From the NCBI RefSeq assembly GCF_003952225.1, contig NZ_CP034437.1, forward strand, positions 4,664,501 through 4,728,500: a stretch of DNA of 64,000 bases. Reading direction: 5' to 3'. This DNA is from Paenibacillus albus. GTDB taxonomy: Bacteria; Bacillota; Bacilli; Paenibacillales; Paenibacillaceae. This document shows positions 19,911-27,904 of this stretch, one piece after another; the first letter of the stretch is position 1, and each line of letters begins with the position of its first letter. A program made the position numbers and the translations under genes. Below the pieces are notes generated by a model that did not search any database, was not told the DNA's origin, and worked only from the letters and a program-made list of their open reading frames with translations.

Positions 19911-19935
19911 GCGGACAATTGCCTATCCAGTATTC

Positions 19936-20715
19936 TTATACAACTACGGTCATACCGGTTCTAGCAAAGGTCACACCATTCGGAAGCGCATAATCATGTG
20001 CAAGGTCTATATCATGCGACATATGCGTCAGCATTGTTCTTCGTGGCTTGTGCTCTTTAATGAGCTCGATCGCTTCTGTCACATCGTACACCGATCTCGA
20101 CTCGAACGGGAACGGTTCCTTGTAGAAATTCGTTCCGAGAATCAGCAGATCCAGCCCCGCGAGCGGGACAAGTTCCTCGCCTTGAAGGGCTATCGAGTCC
20201 GAGCAGTATGCGAAAGCGCGTCCCGTAGCCGAATGGTTGAAACGAAACGCGTAGGCATGTCCATTCTTGCCATGATTCACGCGCCAGCAGAGCACTTCCC
20301 AACCGCCAAACTGCAGCAGACCTTCAATTGGAACGAAATCGATCTGATTCGTCAGCCATGGGAATTGGCGCTTGATCGCCTCGATAACGTCAGGCATCGC
20401 GTATGCCCGACCTCTTCGGCCAAGCCACCTATTCATATCCGCCCACTCCGGTAGTCCGCCGATATGGTCGAAGTGTGCATGCGTAATTAGCATCGTATCG
20501 ATCTGCCGAAGCGATACCGCCTCCATCTGGCTGCGCCAATCCGGTCCGCAATCGATAAGCATGGTGCCGAACTCTTCGTCCGCCAAATGAACGAGCGAGC
20601 GAAATCTGCGATTTAGCCCGCTTCCTCTCGCTTCTTCGCAAACCGCGCAAGAGCAATAAACGCGTGGAACCCCCATGGAATCACCTGTTCCCCAGAAGGT
20701 GATAGACAGGGTCAT
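19936..20715 (-). CDS. metallo-beta-lactamase-fold hydrolase, PhnP-like
   Basis: A 259-residue MBL-fold protein. The metal site HAHFDHIGG lies near residue 80, preceded by LIDCGPDW, and further ligands are likely in the HGKNGHAY and AYCSDS segments and in LTHMSHD. The N-terminal Cys-x-Cys-x2-C (YCSCAVCEEA) resembles the zinc-binding insertion of PhnP-type phosphodiesterases and PqqB-like proteins. The substrate is probably a cyclic phosphate or small ester but is not shown. ATG 20715 has AAAGGAG eight bases upstream. It is the last gene of the kinase/two-component run; no phn or pqq genes are nearby. Confidence 0.8.
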   Translation of the reverse strand: MTLSITFWGTGDSMGVPRVYCSCAVCEEARGSGLNRRFRSLVHLADEEFGTMLIDCGPDWRSQMEAVSLRQIDTMLITHAHFDHIGGLPEWADMNRWLGRRGRAYAMPDVIEAIKRQFPWLTNQIDFVPIEGLLQFGGWEVLCWRVNHGKNGHAYAFRFNHSATGRAFAYCSDSIALQGEELVPLAGLDLLILGTNFYKEPFPFESRSVYDVTEAIELIKEHKPRRTMLTHMSHDIDLAHDYALPNGVTFARTGMTVVV

Positions 20716-20748
20716 GATGATCACTCCTTTGGGTAGATAAACCTTTTG

Positions 20749-21417
20749 CTACAGCGGCAGCAGTGCAATTGTAGATTTCGTCTTCAGCTGCTCCATCATG
20801 GCATACCATTCATCCGGCTTAATTGGCAGCGCAGAATAGTAGGTTGTCAGAAACTCGGTAACGAGCGATGCCGGTAGTTCTGTTCTTTCTTCATCCTGTG
20901 GCAGGAAGCAAAAGTCCAAGCCGCTGACAGCTGCGCCGTCCTCTTCCCAAGACGGATGCACATACGGGAAGTCCAAACGCATATAGCCGATATGCGAGAG
21001 CACCTCGCGACGCACAAACGGACTCATCGGATAGATGCCGCCGAAGTCCGATTGCGCAAGCGATGGGTTATAGATCTCAGCGAACATACCGAGCGATTCC
21101 GTACCGCTTGCCGCCGCCAAACGCGTCAAGTCAGCGCTTCTGTTCTTCATCAGGAACCGGCCGATGCCAAGACCCGGGCGGCCGATAATCGTGAAATCTG
21201 TCATTGCAACTCGAAGCTTCGAGTAATAACGGTATTCGGTCGTGCCGACAACTTCACCCTCGTGAACCGCGACATATACATGGATGCTGTCATCCTGCAG
21301 CGGTCCTTCCCATTTCTCATAGGCATACACTTCTTCAGGTGGGAAAACCGTTTCAAGCAGCTTGTGCATGCTCGCAAACAGCGGATCATGAATCGATTTA
21401 AGACGGATATAGTCCAT
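20749..21417 (-). CDS. GNAT-family acetyltransferase
   Basis: A 222-residue protein with the GNAT fold: the strands VAVHEGEVVGTTEYRYY, then a pyrophosphate-type turn IGRPGLGIGRFLMKN that would bind CoA (R/Q-x-x-G-x-G/A like), and a helix-strand C-terminal half. The C-terminal extension of about 70 residues is not typical of small GNATs. ATG 21417 is preferred over 21438 because GAGGA lies upstream of it only. It is preceded by the YhcX-like acetyltransferase (30 bases away). The acceptor is unknown. Confidence 0.7.
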   Translation of the reverse strand: MDYIRLKSIHDPLFASMHKLLETVFPPEEVYAYEKWEGPLQDDSIHVYVAVHEGEVVGTTEYRYYSKLRVAMTDFTIIGRPGLGIGRFLMKNRSADLTRLAAASGTESLGMFAEIYNPSLAQSDFGGIYPMSPFVRREVLSHIGYMRLDFPYVHPSWEEDGAAVSGLDFCFLPQDEERTELPASLVTEFLTTYYSALPIKPDEWYAMMEQLKTKSTIALLPL

Positions 21418-21447
21418 GGGTACAATACTTCCTCTCATTATGAAAAT

Positions 21448-22125
21448 TTAGTTTATAAAAGGATTTCGCCATTCCATGAGCGCCGCGTAGTTGCAGGATT
21501 CTTCATCCTCTAAATATTGCTCCGCAACACCGACTGGCATCCTGCCGCATCTTAACAGGAATGAGATGACAGGATCATTGAACTTCCCTTCGATAATTCC
21601 CTGTAAGTACTGCTCGGCAGAAACTTCGTTCTTCACTTTATGATAACCGGGCATCCTGCCTCCACCTAGTAATCGAGCCAGACGCAGATGAATGACGACC
21701 TCGTACATGGAGAGCATGAGCCATTTACCGATACCTGCTTTGCGCAGCTCCGGAATGACGCACAAATCTACGACATAGAGCGTGGAGCCTAGCGGATCGT
21801 GATTCGTAATATAACCGCTGCTGGTAATGGACTCCCAACTGTGATTACCCTGCAGCTGTTCGTCGATTACACGAAGCGCAGTCATGGAACCGATAAGCTT
21901 ACCGTTCATCTCGGCACAGATAGCGCCTTCCGGGAACAACGTAATATGCTGTCTCAGCTGCTCTTCATTCCACCACAGCTCGGAAGGAAAAGGCGGCGGG
22001 AAGCTGATTCGTTGGATCTCAATCATACCTTCTATATCTGCTTCCGAATAATTGCGAATGACGATCTCGATGGGTTTACCGTTTAGGTAGACGATTAACG
22101 ATTTACGCATCTTGCGAGTGTCCAC
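21448..22125 (-). CDS. GNAT acetyltransferase, homologous to the N-terminal half of YhcX
   Basis: This 225-residue GNAT matches the N-terminal domain of the bifunctional B. subtilis YhcX type in order and motif: VIRNYSEADIEGMIEIQ, FPEGAICAEMNGKLIGS, the SSGYITNHDPLGSTLYVVDL stretch, CVIPELRKAGIGKWL (CoA site), GGGRMPGYHKV, and a C-terminal LMEWRNPF. In YhcX this domain is fused to a nitrilase; here the ORF stops right after LMEWRNPFIN and the nitrilase is a separate gene upstream. The start is uncertain: GTG 22125 (AGAGGG five bases off) or ATG 22110. The substrate is unknown. Confidence 0.8.
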   Translation of the reverse strand: MDTRKMRKSLIVYLNGKPIEIVIRNYSEADIEGMIEIQRISFPPPFPSELWWNEEQLRQHITLFPEGAICAEMNGKLIGSMTALRVIDEQLQGNHSWESITSSGYITNHDPLGSTLYVVDLCVIPELRKAGIGKWLMLSMYEVVIHLRLARLLGGGRMPGYHKVKNEVSAEQYLQGIIEGKFNDPVISFLLRCGRMPVGVAEQYLEDEESCNYAALMEWRNPFIN

Positions 22126-22147
22126 TCCTTCCCTCTACCGAAACAAC

Positions 22148-23011
22148 TTATTGCCAATCGCCGTACAGATCAATTCGGCGGTCACGCCAAGTCGTAACGG
22201 AGCCGGCAGCGCGAACATCATGAAGCAGCTGGACGTTCAGGTCAGCCACGACTAACATGTCATCGTTAATAATGCCTTCTGTCATGATGCCAGCTGGAGG
22301 GAACGGAATGTCGTTAGGCGAAATAACGGCAGCTTGTCCGAAGTTCGCACGCATGAAATCGACTTTGCGCAGCGATCCGACCGTGCCTGTCGTCACGATA
22401 TACACTTGATTCTCAACCGCTCTAGCATGGCAGCAATAGCGAACACGGTAGAAACCATGACGGTCATCCGTGCAGGATGGGCAGAAAATAATATCCGCGC
22501 CCTTGGCTCTCGCCATCCGCACAATCTCCGGGAACTCGATATCGTAACAGGTCAGCATCGCGATCGTGCCAAACTCTGTATCGAACACTTGTAGTCCATC
22601 CCCTGGCTGCATGTTCCATTCATCACGCTCGGTCGGCGTCATATGCAGCTTCGCTTGCCGCTCTACGCGGCCGTCCGGATAGAACAGATGCGCGGTATTA
22701 TTCAGCTTGCCGCCGCCAACATCAATGACATGCGTGCCGCCGATGATATGCATGTTGTACTCAGCAGCGAGCGATTGGAACAGCGCGACGTAACGGTCCG
22801 TAAACGCTGGCAGCTGTTCGATCGCAAGCGGCTGACCTTGCTCGTCTCCAATAGACAGGAGCTGCGTCGTGAAAAATTCCGGAAACAAAACACATTGAAC
22901 GCCATACTCGGACGCGTTCCTTACATAGTGTGTTGATTGCGCGGCAAAATCCTCGAAGCTCGCGATATCCGCAAGCTTATATTGCACGGCACTTACTCGT
23001 AGACTGCTCAT
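22148..23011 (-). CDS. carbon-nitrogen hydrolase (nitrilase family), homologous to the C-terminal half of YhcX
   Basis: A 287-residue nitrilase-superfamily amidase. The catalytic triad is visible: Glu in LFPEFFTTQ, Lys in QAKLHMTPTERDEW and Cys in MLTCYDIEFPE, with the supporting RVRYCCHARAVENQVYIV. It hydrolyses an amide or carbamoyl bond of an unknown substrate. The whole sequence, from SAVQYKLADI to TWRDRRIDLYGDW, parallels the C-terminal domain of YhcX. ATG 23011 is chosen because upstream codons of the open frame overlap the histidine kinase gene. It sits 22 bases after the histidine kinase stop. Confidence 0.9.
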   Translation of the reverse strand: MSSLRVSAVQYKLADIASFEDFAAQSTHYVRNASEYGVQCVLFPEFFTTQLLSIGDEQGQPLAIEQLPAFTDRYVALFQSLAAEYNMHIIGGTHVIDVGGGKLNNTAHLFYPDGRVERQAKLHMTPTERDEWNMQPGDGLQVFDTEFGTIAMLTCYDIEFPEIVRMARAKGADIIFCPSCTDDRHGFYRVRYCCHARAVENQVYIVTTGTVGSLRKVDFMRANFGQAAVISPNDIPFPPAGIMTEGIINDDMLVVADLNVQLLHDVRAAGSVTTWRDRRIDLYGDWQ

Positions 23012-23033
23012 CTTTCTTGCATCCCCTATTCCT

Positions 23034-24389
23034 TTATTTCTTTTGCGGCAGCGCGACCGATATCGTCGTCCCTTGCTCCGGTTTGCTAAACACGTCGATC
23101 TTGCCTTCATGCAGATCAACGATACGTTTAGCAATGGATAAGCCCAGACCTGCTCCCCCTGTGGCCCGGCTTCTCGCGCCGTCGACGCGGTAGAAGCGCT
23201 CGAACAAATTCGGCATTTCATCCTCAGGAATACCGATGCCTTTGTCCGATACAGACAAACGTACGATACCTTTGTTCACCGACAACGTTATATCGATTGC
23301 ATCTTTGCTGTACTTAATGGCATTATCGAGCAAAATAACGAGCAGCTGACGGATTTTATCTTTGTCGCCGTTCAGCAGCACATCCTGTTTGCCTGTATGT
23401 ACTCGGATCATCCGCTGGAACGTCAAGTGCAGCATATCTGCCGTCTCATCCGCAAGCTGTACGAGATTAAAGCTCTCAATATTCAACCAATCTTCCTGCT
23501 CCGCTTGCGCCAGCTGCAGCATCGACTTCGTCAAGTTTTGCAGCCTCTGCGATTCCTTGCTGATCGCTTCAATCGCTTCATCGCGAATATTCGCGTCATC
23601 TCGCCCCCACCGCTTTAACATGCCGGCATAGCTGCTGATGACTGTTAGCGGCGTCTTCAGCTCATGCGATGCGTCTGCGACGAACTGCTTCTGCCGCTCA
23701 AACTGCCGGTCGAGGCGATTAATCATCTGATTGAACGCCCGTGCCAGCTGCAGCAATTCTGCGGACTGATCGCGCTGCGCAAGCTCAATCTGTCGCAGCT
23801 TCCCGCTCCTGTCGATCTCCCTCATCGTCTGCACCATATGCTGAATCGGAGAAGTGAGTCTAGATGTGAACCAATATGTACCAAAGATGGCGAACAGAAT
23901 CGCACCGATACTCGTAATCGTCAGCGCGATGACAAGCACTTGCAAGTAGCTGTCGAGCAGCTGCAGCTTGCGGTAAATCTCAAGCGTTCCGATCACTTCG
24001 TTGTTCTTGTATAACGGTACCTTCATATAGAGCACTCTGCGTCCTTCGATGAAGAACATGCCCGTATCATGCTTATTCGTAAACTCAGGCTTAAGCGCCA
24101 GCAGCTCTGGGTCTGACCCTTGCGAATTCAGAATTTTGCCGCTGCTGTTCACGATCCGCATCAACTCGTCGACATTGTAATAATCTCGGAGCAGATCTGC
24201 GTTCGACAGCTGCGACGGTTCGCTGATTCGCCTATCCTCGAGCAGAATATTCACTTTATTCGTAAGCAGCTGATCTTCGCTTCTCATCGTGATTTTGATC
24301 ACAAATAAATAAACGAATATGTTAAACAAGATCAGGATGAATATAAGCCAAAAGATCGTAAAAAACGTAAACCTTCTTCGCAGCGTCAT
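23034..24389 (-). CDS. sensor histidine kinase (ArlS/YkoH-like)
   Basis: A 451-residue membrane sensor. TM1 is at residues 8-32, an extracytoplasmic sensor domain of about 120 residues follows, TM2 is at about 150-172, then a HAMP linker (SRLTSPIQHMVQTMREID) and the dimerisation helix with the phospho-accepting His in FVADASHELKTPLT. The ATPase domain carries the N box LVILLDNAIKYS, G1 VSDKGIGIPEDE, F box LFERFYRVD and G2 GGAGLGLSIAKRIVDLH. It should phosphorylate the response regulator encoded immediately upstream; the two reading frames overlap by four bases (ATGA). The stimulus is unknown. Confidence 0.95.
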   Translation of the reverse strand: MTLRRRFTFFTIFWLIFILILFNIFVYLFVIKITMRSEDQLLTNKVNILLEDRRISEPSQLSNADLLRDYYNVDELMRIVNSSGKILNSQGSDPELLALKPEFTNKHDTGMFFIEGRRVLYMKVPLYKNNEVIGTLEIYRKLQLLDSYLQVLVIALTITSIGAILFAIFGTYWFTSRLTSPIQHMVQTMREIDRSGKLRQIELAQRDQSAELLQLARAFNQMINRLDRQFERQKQFVADASHELKTPLTVISSYAGMLKRWGRDDANIRDEAIEAISKESQRLQNLTKSMLQLAQAEQEDWLNIESFNLVQLADETADMLHLTFQRMIRVHTGKQDVLLNGDKDKIRQLLVILLDNAIKYSKDAIDITLSVNKGIVRLSVSDKGIGIPEDEMPNLFERFYRVDGARSRATGGAGLGLSIAKRIVDLHEGKIDVFSKPEQGTTISVALPQKK

Positions 24390-25084
24390 GCATCCGGCTC
24401 CTTAAGCATATAGCCGACGCCGCGCACGGTATGAATGAGCTTATGCCGATAGCCTTTATCAATCTTTTGCCGCAAATATCGGATGTACACGTCAACAAGA
24501 TTGGTTTCGCCGATGAAATCATAGCCCCATACTTCAGACAAGATATCCTCTCGTGACTTCTCCTCATTCCGATGCTCCGCTAGGTAGACGAGCAGCTCAA
24601 ACTCTCGTGGTGTAAGCTCGATCAGCACATCTTTGCGGTATACTTTACGGGTGCGCAGCTCAATCGACAGGTCTGCTACTTTGAGCACGTCAGGGCTCTC
24701 CGCTTCCTTCGGCTGAGCTTGGAAGATTCTTAGCAGATTACGGACTCGCGCAAGCAGCTCCTCCATGGCGAAGGGCTTCGTAATATAATCGTTGGCGCCA
24801 TGCTCAAATCCGCTCACTTTATCGGGAATCGTATCACGCGCAGTTAGCAAAATAATCGGGATTGGATTGCCGGACTGGCGAATTCGGCGCAGCACTTCAA
24901 TCCCGTTCAGCTCGGGCAGCATGACATCCAGCAGCAGCATATCCCATTCGCCGTTCGTCGCTTGCTCGAGGCCACTCCTGCCGTCTGCAGCGCGACCGAC
25001 TGTATAACCTTCATGTTCCAGCTCCAGTTGGAGGACTCTTGCAATGCCGTCCTCATCTTCGATGACTAGAATGCGTTCGTTCAT
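24386..25084 (-). CDS. OmpR/PhoB-family response regulator
   Basis: A 232-residue regulator. The receiver domain holds the acidic pair VIEDEDG, the phospho-acceptor Asp in MLLLDVMLPELNG (about residue 53), the switch Thr/Ser in IILLTARD and Lys in YITKPFAMEE. The C-terminal winged helix shows IELTPREFELLVYLAEH and a recognition region ending in RGVGYMLKEPDA. It binds DNA when phosphorylated by the partner kinase. It has no good ribosome site of its own; its ATG overlaps the stop of a 24-codon ORF by four bases, which suggests coupling to upstream translation. Confidence 0.95.
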   Translation of the reverse strand: MNERILVIEDEDGIARVLQLELEHEGYTVGRAADGRSGLEQATNGEWDMLLLDVMLPELNGIEVLRRIRQSGNPIPIILLTARDTIPDKVSGFEHGANDYITKPFAMEELLARVRNLLRIFQAQPKEAESPDVLKVADLSIELRTRKVYRKDVLIELTPREFELLVYLAEHRNEEKSREDILSEVWGYDFIGETNLVDVYIRYLRQKIDKGYRHKLIHTVRGVGYMLKEPDA

Positions 25085-25155
25085 TCTTGGTTCGCACCCA
25101 CTTCGTAGTAGACTTCTTCACTATCATAAAGAAGCAGATGACCCAATGCAAGCAT
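25081..25155 (-). CDS. 24-codon ORF joining the Ser/Thr kinase to the response regulator
   Basis: A short ORF placed exactly between two genes. Its ATG overlaps the kinase stop as TAATG (25153-25157) and its TGA overlaps the response-regulator ATG as ATGA (25081-25084). AAGG lies seven bases before its start. The peptide starts MLALGHLLLYDSEEV and is hydrophobic at first, then acidic; I recognise no family. Since the response regulator has no clear ribosome site, the ORF may serve mainly to carry ribosomes across the gap. Confidence 0.5.
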   Translation of the reverse strand: MLALGHLLLYDSEEVYYEVGANQE

Positions 25156-26774
25156 TAGCGAGCCTTGTCGATGCGTGCAATCAGCGGGTTTAGAGCGCGT
25201 TCCAGCTGAGGAAGCCAGGTTCTGTTCGCGGTCGCCCAGACTCCTGACCACTGCAGCTGCATCCATTCTTCTACGGGCAGTAATGGGATTTCGCACAACG
25301 GCTTCTTCGGAATAGAGCTTATCCATTCACTGCGATAGCGGAACTTCATCATTTTGTTCGCAAGCCAGTAGGTTTCTTTGCCCCCTTGCTCTCTTTCATA
25401 GCTAATCCGTTCAGCGGTTTTCATTCGAGATGGCGTCCATTTGGGCACAGCAGGGTCGACAACGAACACGAGCATATCGCACTCGATCATCTCCAGCTCC
25501 AGCGCGGTTGTCTTTGATGCTGCTGCAGCCCATCTGCTGGATACATCCGTAAGCTGAATTGGCGCTGTAATCGTTGCGCTTAGCAGTTTGAATTGCATTT
25601 CGGTATTAAGACCTGACAGCTGCTGCTGAAAAGCCGGCTCAAGCGCGAAGCATTGAAGCAGCCGCGAGTTCGATAGATAGAAGCTTCGATACATCGGCAC
25701 GGTGAGTACGACTGCTTGCTGCTTCGCAGGCTGTTCCAGCAGCGCATGCCATTCCGGCTCTGTCTCGGGATGCTCTATGGCTGCGCAAGGGATTTGGCGG
25801 GCTTGAAGTAGATGGGCAAGCGTCAAAGTTACGAAAGTCCCACCAGCGCCAGGGGACAACGAAGCGATGATGATGCTCTGCTTTCGGGATACCCGAGTCT
25901 CATGGCGGATTTCGCTCATTGCCGGCAGATTGGGGAGGCACTTCGCTAGTGCATTTTGCGCATCAATGACATTGTCGTACCTGCAGCTCGGCTGCGGATC
26001 AATCATTTGGCTAATTACAGCTGCTAGTTCCTTGGGTACATGAGCGAGCAGTCGAGGGACTGAATTCGTATTCGGCGTTCCGGCATTGATCCCCACTTTA
26101 TGTCCGCCACTTAGCAAGTAATAGAGCAAAGCTCCTAAACCGAAGACGTCTGTGCGAAAATCGCTCTGTTGCTCGCCTTCCTGCTCTGGAGCAGCAAAGC
26201 CAGGGGTTCCAAGCTGCACGGTGTCCTGCTCTTTACCAGGTTTGTATACCCGTGCTATGCCAAAATCAATCAGACGTACGAAGCCGCCCTTATCAATCAT
26301 GACATTCGTAGGCTTCAAGTCACGATGTATAATAGCCGGTTCTCTCGTATGCAAGTAGTTGAGCGCATCTGCCAGCTGCATCCCGATATCAACAACTTTA
26401 GTAAACGGAATAATGCGATTGTGCTGTGCCAGATAAGCCTGCAGCGTCATTCCGTCGATATAATCCATGACTAACAGCTCATGACCATTTGCATCAGGCG
26501 GAAAATAATCAATAATAAGCGGCAGATGCGGATGATTCAGCCGCATGAGCAGTCCTGCTTCTTCCGCACTGCACGATGCATGGTCAGCGTTCACTAAGCT
26601 CATTTTCACAGCTCGAAGCTTCCCTTGCAAACGGAGATCTTCAGCAGCATATACCTCGCCCATGCCACCTCGTCCTATACGGCCAATTACTCGATAGCGT
26701 CCGCCAATGATGGTGCCGGGCTCATAGCTGTGATGTACATATCCATTCTTCTCCATATTCATATCCATGTCCAT
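25155..26774 (-). CDS. Ser/Thr protein kinase fused to a degenerate ParA/MinD-like domain
   Basis: A 539-residue cytoplasmic protein. Residues ~25-285 form a Hanks-type kinase with glycine loop GRIGRGGMGEVYAAE, Lys57, catalytic HRDLKPTN (Asp152), DFG at 170-172 and an APE motif (FAAPEQ), so the kinase looks active. Residues ~298-539 resemble a MinD/ParA P-loop domain starting SIIIASLSPGAGGTFVTLTLAHLL, but the Walker lysine is replaced by Gly (GAGGT instead of GxGKT), so ATP hydrolysis is doubtful; LVFVVDPAVPKW resembles a later conserved strand. No membrane segment or PASTA repeats are present, unlike PrkC. ATG 26774 follows GGAGG by six bases. It heads the run leading into the two-component genes. 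Confidence 0.85.
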   Translation of the reverse strand: MDMDMNMEKNGYVHHSYEPGTIIGGRYRVIGRIGRGGMGEVYAAEDLRLQGKLRAVKMSLVNADHASCSAEEAGLLMRLNHPHLPLIIDYFPPDANGHELLVMDYIDGMTLQAYLAQHNRIIPFTKVVDIGMQLADALNYLHTREPAIIHRDLKPTNVMIDKGGFVRLIDFGIARVYKPGKEQDTVQLGTPGFAAPEQEGEQQSDFRTDVFGLGALLYYLLSGGHKVGINAGTPNTNSVPRLLAHVPKELAAVISQMIDPQPSCRYDNVIDAQNALAKCLPNLPAMSEIRHETRVSRKQSIIIASLSPGAGGTFVTLTLAHLLQARQIPCAAIEHPETEPEWHALLEQPAKQQAVVLTVPMYRSFYLSNSRLLQCFALEPAFQQQLSGLNTEMQFKLLSATITAPIQLTDVSSRWAAAASKTTALELEMIECDMLVFVVDPAVPKWTPSRMKTAERISYEREQGGKETYWLANKMMKFRYRSEWISSIPKKPLCEIPLLPVEEWMQLQWSGVWATANRTWLPQLERALNPLIARIDKAR

Positions 26775-26800
26775 ATCGCTCCTCCCTGATTTAAAAAAGC

Positions 26801-26855
26801 AAAAAAGCACCCCGAAAGAACAACTGCCAGGCAGTCGGTTCAATCGGGATGCTTT
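26801..26855 (-). terminator. hairpin between the methyltransferase gene and the Ser/Thr kinase
   Basis: On the minus strand AAGCATCCCGATTGAAC...ACTGCC folds back on GGCAGT...TTCTTTCGGGGTGCTT, followed by TTTTTT. It ends the repair/ABC run. It leaves only 26 bases to the kinase start, so it may also act as an attenuator in front of the kinase. Confidence 0.75.
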
Positions 26856-26887
26856 CCCATCTTCGTATATTCACGCTGCTTCTGCTT

Positions 26888-27904
26888 CTACTTCTTAACT
26901 AAGTATAACGTAATTTCGTCGCGGTTGTGGAACAACTGCTTCGCCTTCTTCAGCTCGAATGCGCTCTCCAGCTTCGCTATCACGTCGCGGATCGTCTGAA
27001 GCGGCTTCTTGTGCATCAGCTTGAGCGTAATAATTGCAGTCGCACCATCCGACAGGGCTTCCGTCTTCTCAAGCACAAGCTTCGCCATCTGCATCGGACT
27101 CCAGCTCATATCGCAAACAAGCAGATCGAACGTTCCTGGCGGAAAATTCACATCGGACGCATTCTTCTTCATCACGGTCAGCCTTGGGTACGCCGAAAGC
27201 GACGGATGCAAATTCGCCGGGTCGATGGAAGTCACGCGCAATCCGCGCTCAAGCAGCAGCTGGGTCCAGCCGCCTGGTGCAGCGCCGATATCGACAGCTT
27301 GCTTATAGGTCTCAAAGTATAGCTTGAACGCACGCTCTGCTTCGAGCAGCTTGAATTTCGCTCTGGAAATTTGCCCTTCCTCGCGTTGAAACCGCACTGC
27401 GCCTCCCGGCCAGTCGGAGAGCTGTTCAGCAGGTGTACCCCAGCCGACATAAAGCTCCTCCGCTCCTGCGAAGATCGACAGGATCATGTCAGGTGACTGC
27501 ATGACGGTCTCCGCGCCGACCTCCATTAGAACTGCATCCAGCACCGACTTCGTGTCGGAAGCCGAATACATGAATGGCGTTTTCTCCACGCGGCGGAGAT
27601 GAACGGCAACGGTTTGATCTTCCACGCGGGCACGTGCCACACGAACAAGATCAGACAAAGCTTGCAGATCGTCTGCACTGCCTTGAATCGGCAAAGCGCG
27701 CTCGATGTGCTGAATATGGCGCAGAAAGATCGGTTCGTTCTTCTGCAGAAGCTCCAGCAGCTCCTCGCGGCTAAGCGGTACTTCCATCTTGAATACTTCA
27801 CCAGCAATGAGCTGGGTAAATTTAATACCATTAACGAACCTTCGAAGCTCTTCCATCGCTAGCGATGCAAAGCCGTGGTTCGCCGTCCCTATCCAATGAC
27901 TCAC
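26888..27904 (-). CDS. FtsJ-type SAM-dependent RNA methyltransferase (RlmM-like)
   Basis: A 338-residue protein with an N-terminal RNA-binding (THUMP-like) region and a C-terminal FtsJ domain. The SAM motif is VDIGAAPGGWTQLLLERG, and the K-D-K-E tetrad of 2'-O-methyltransferases is visible as Lys in ISRAKFKLLEAE, Asp in LLVCDMSWSP, Lys in ITLKLMHK and Glu in RDEITLYL. It resembles RlmM, which methylates a 23S rRNA cytidine, but the target is inferred. GTG 27904 is chosen because AGGAGG lies nine bases upstream; the ORF overlaps the ABC gene stop by four bases (GTGA). An upstream in-frame GTG at 27937 lacks such a site. Confidence 0.8.
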   Translation of the reverse strand: MSHWIGTANHGFASLAMEELRRFVNGIKFTQLIAGEVFKMEVPLSREELLELLQKNEPIFLRHIQHIERALPIQGSADDLQALSDLVRVARARVEDQTVAVHLRRVEKTPFMYSASDTKSVLDAVLMEVGAETVMQSPDMILSIFAGAEELYVGWGTPAEQLSDWPGGAVRFQREEGQISRAKFKLLEAERAFKLYFETYKQAVDIGAAPGGWTQLLLERGLRVTSIDPANLHPSLSAYPRLTVMKKNASDVNFPPGTFDLLVCDMSWSPMQMAKLVLEKTEALSDGATAIITLKLMHKKPLQTIRDVIAKLESAFELKKAKQLFHNRDEITLYLVKK

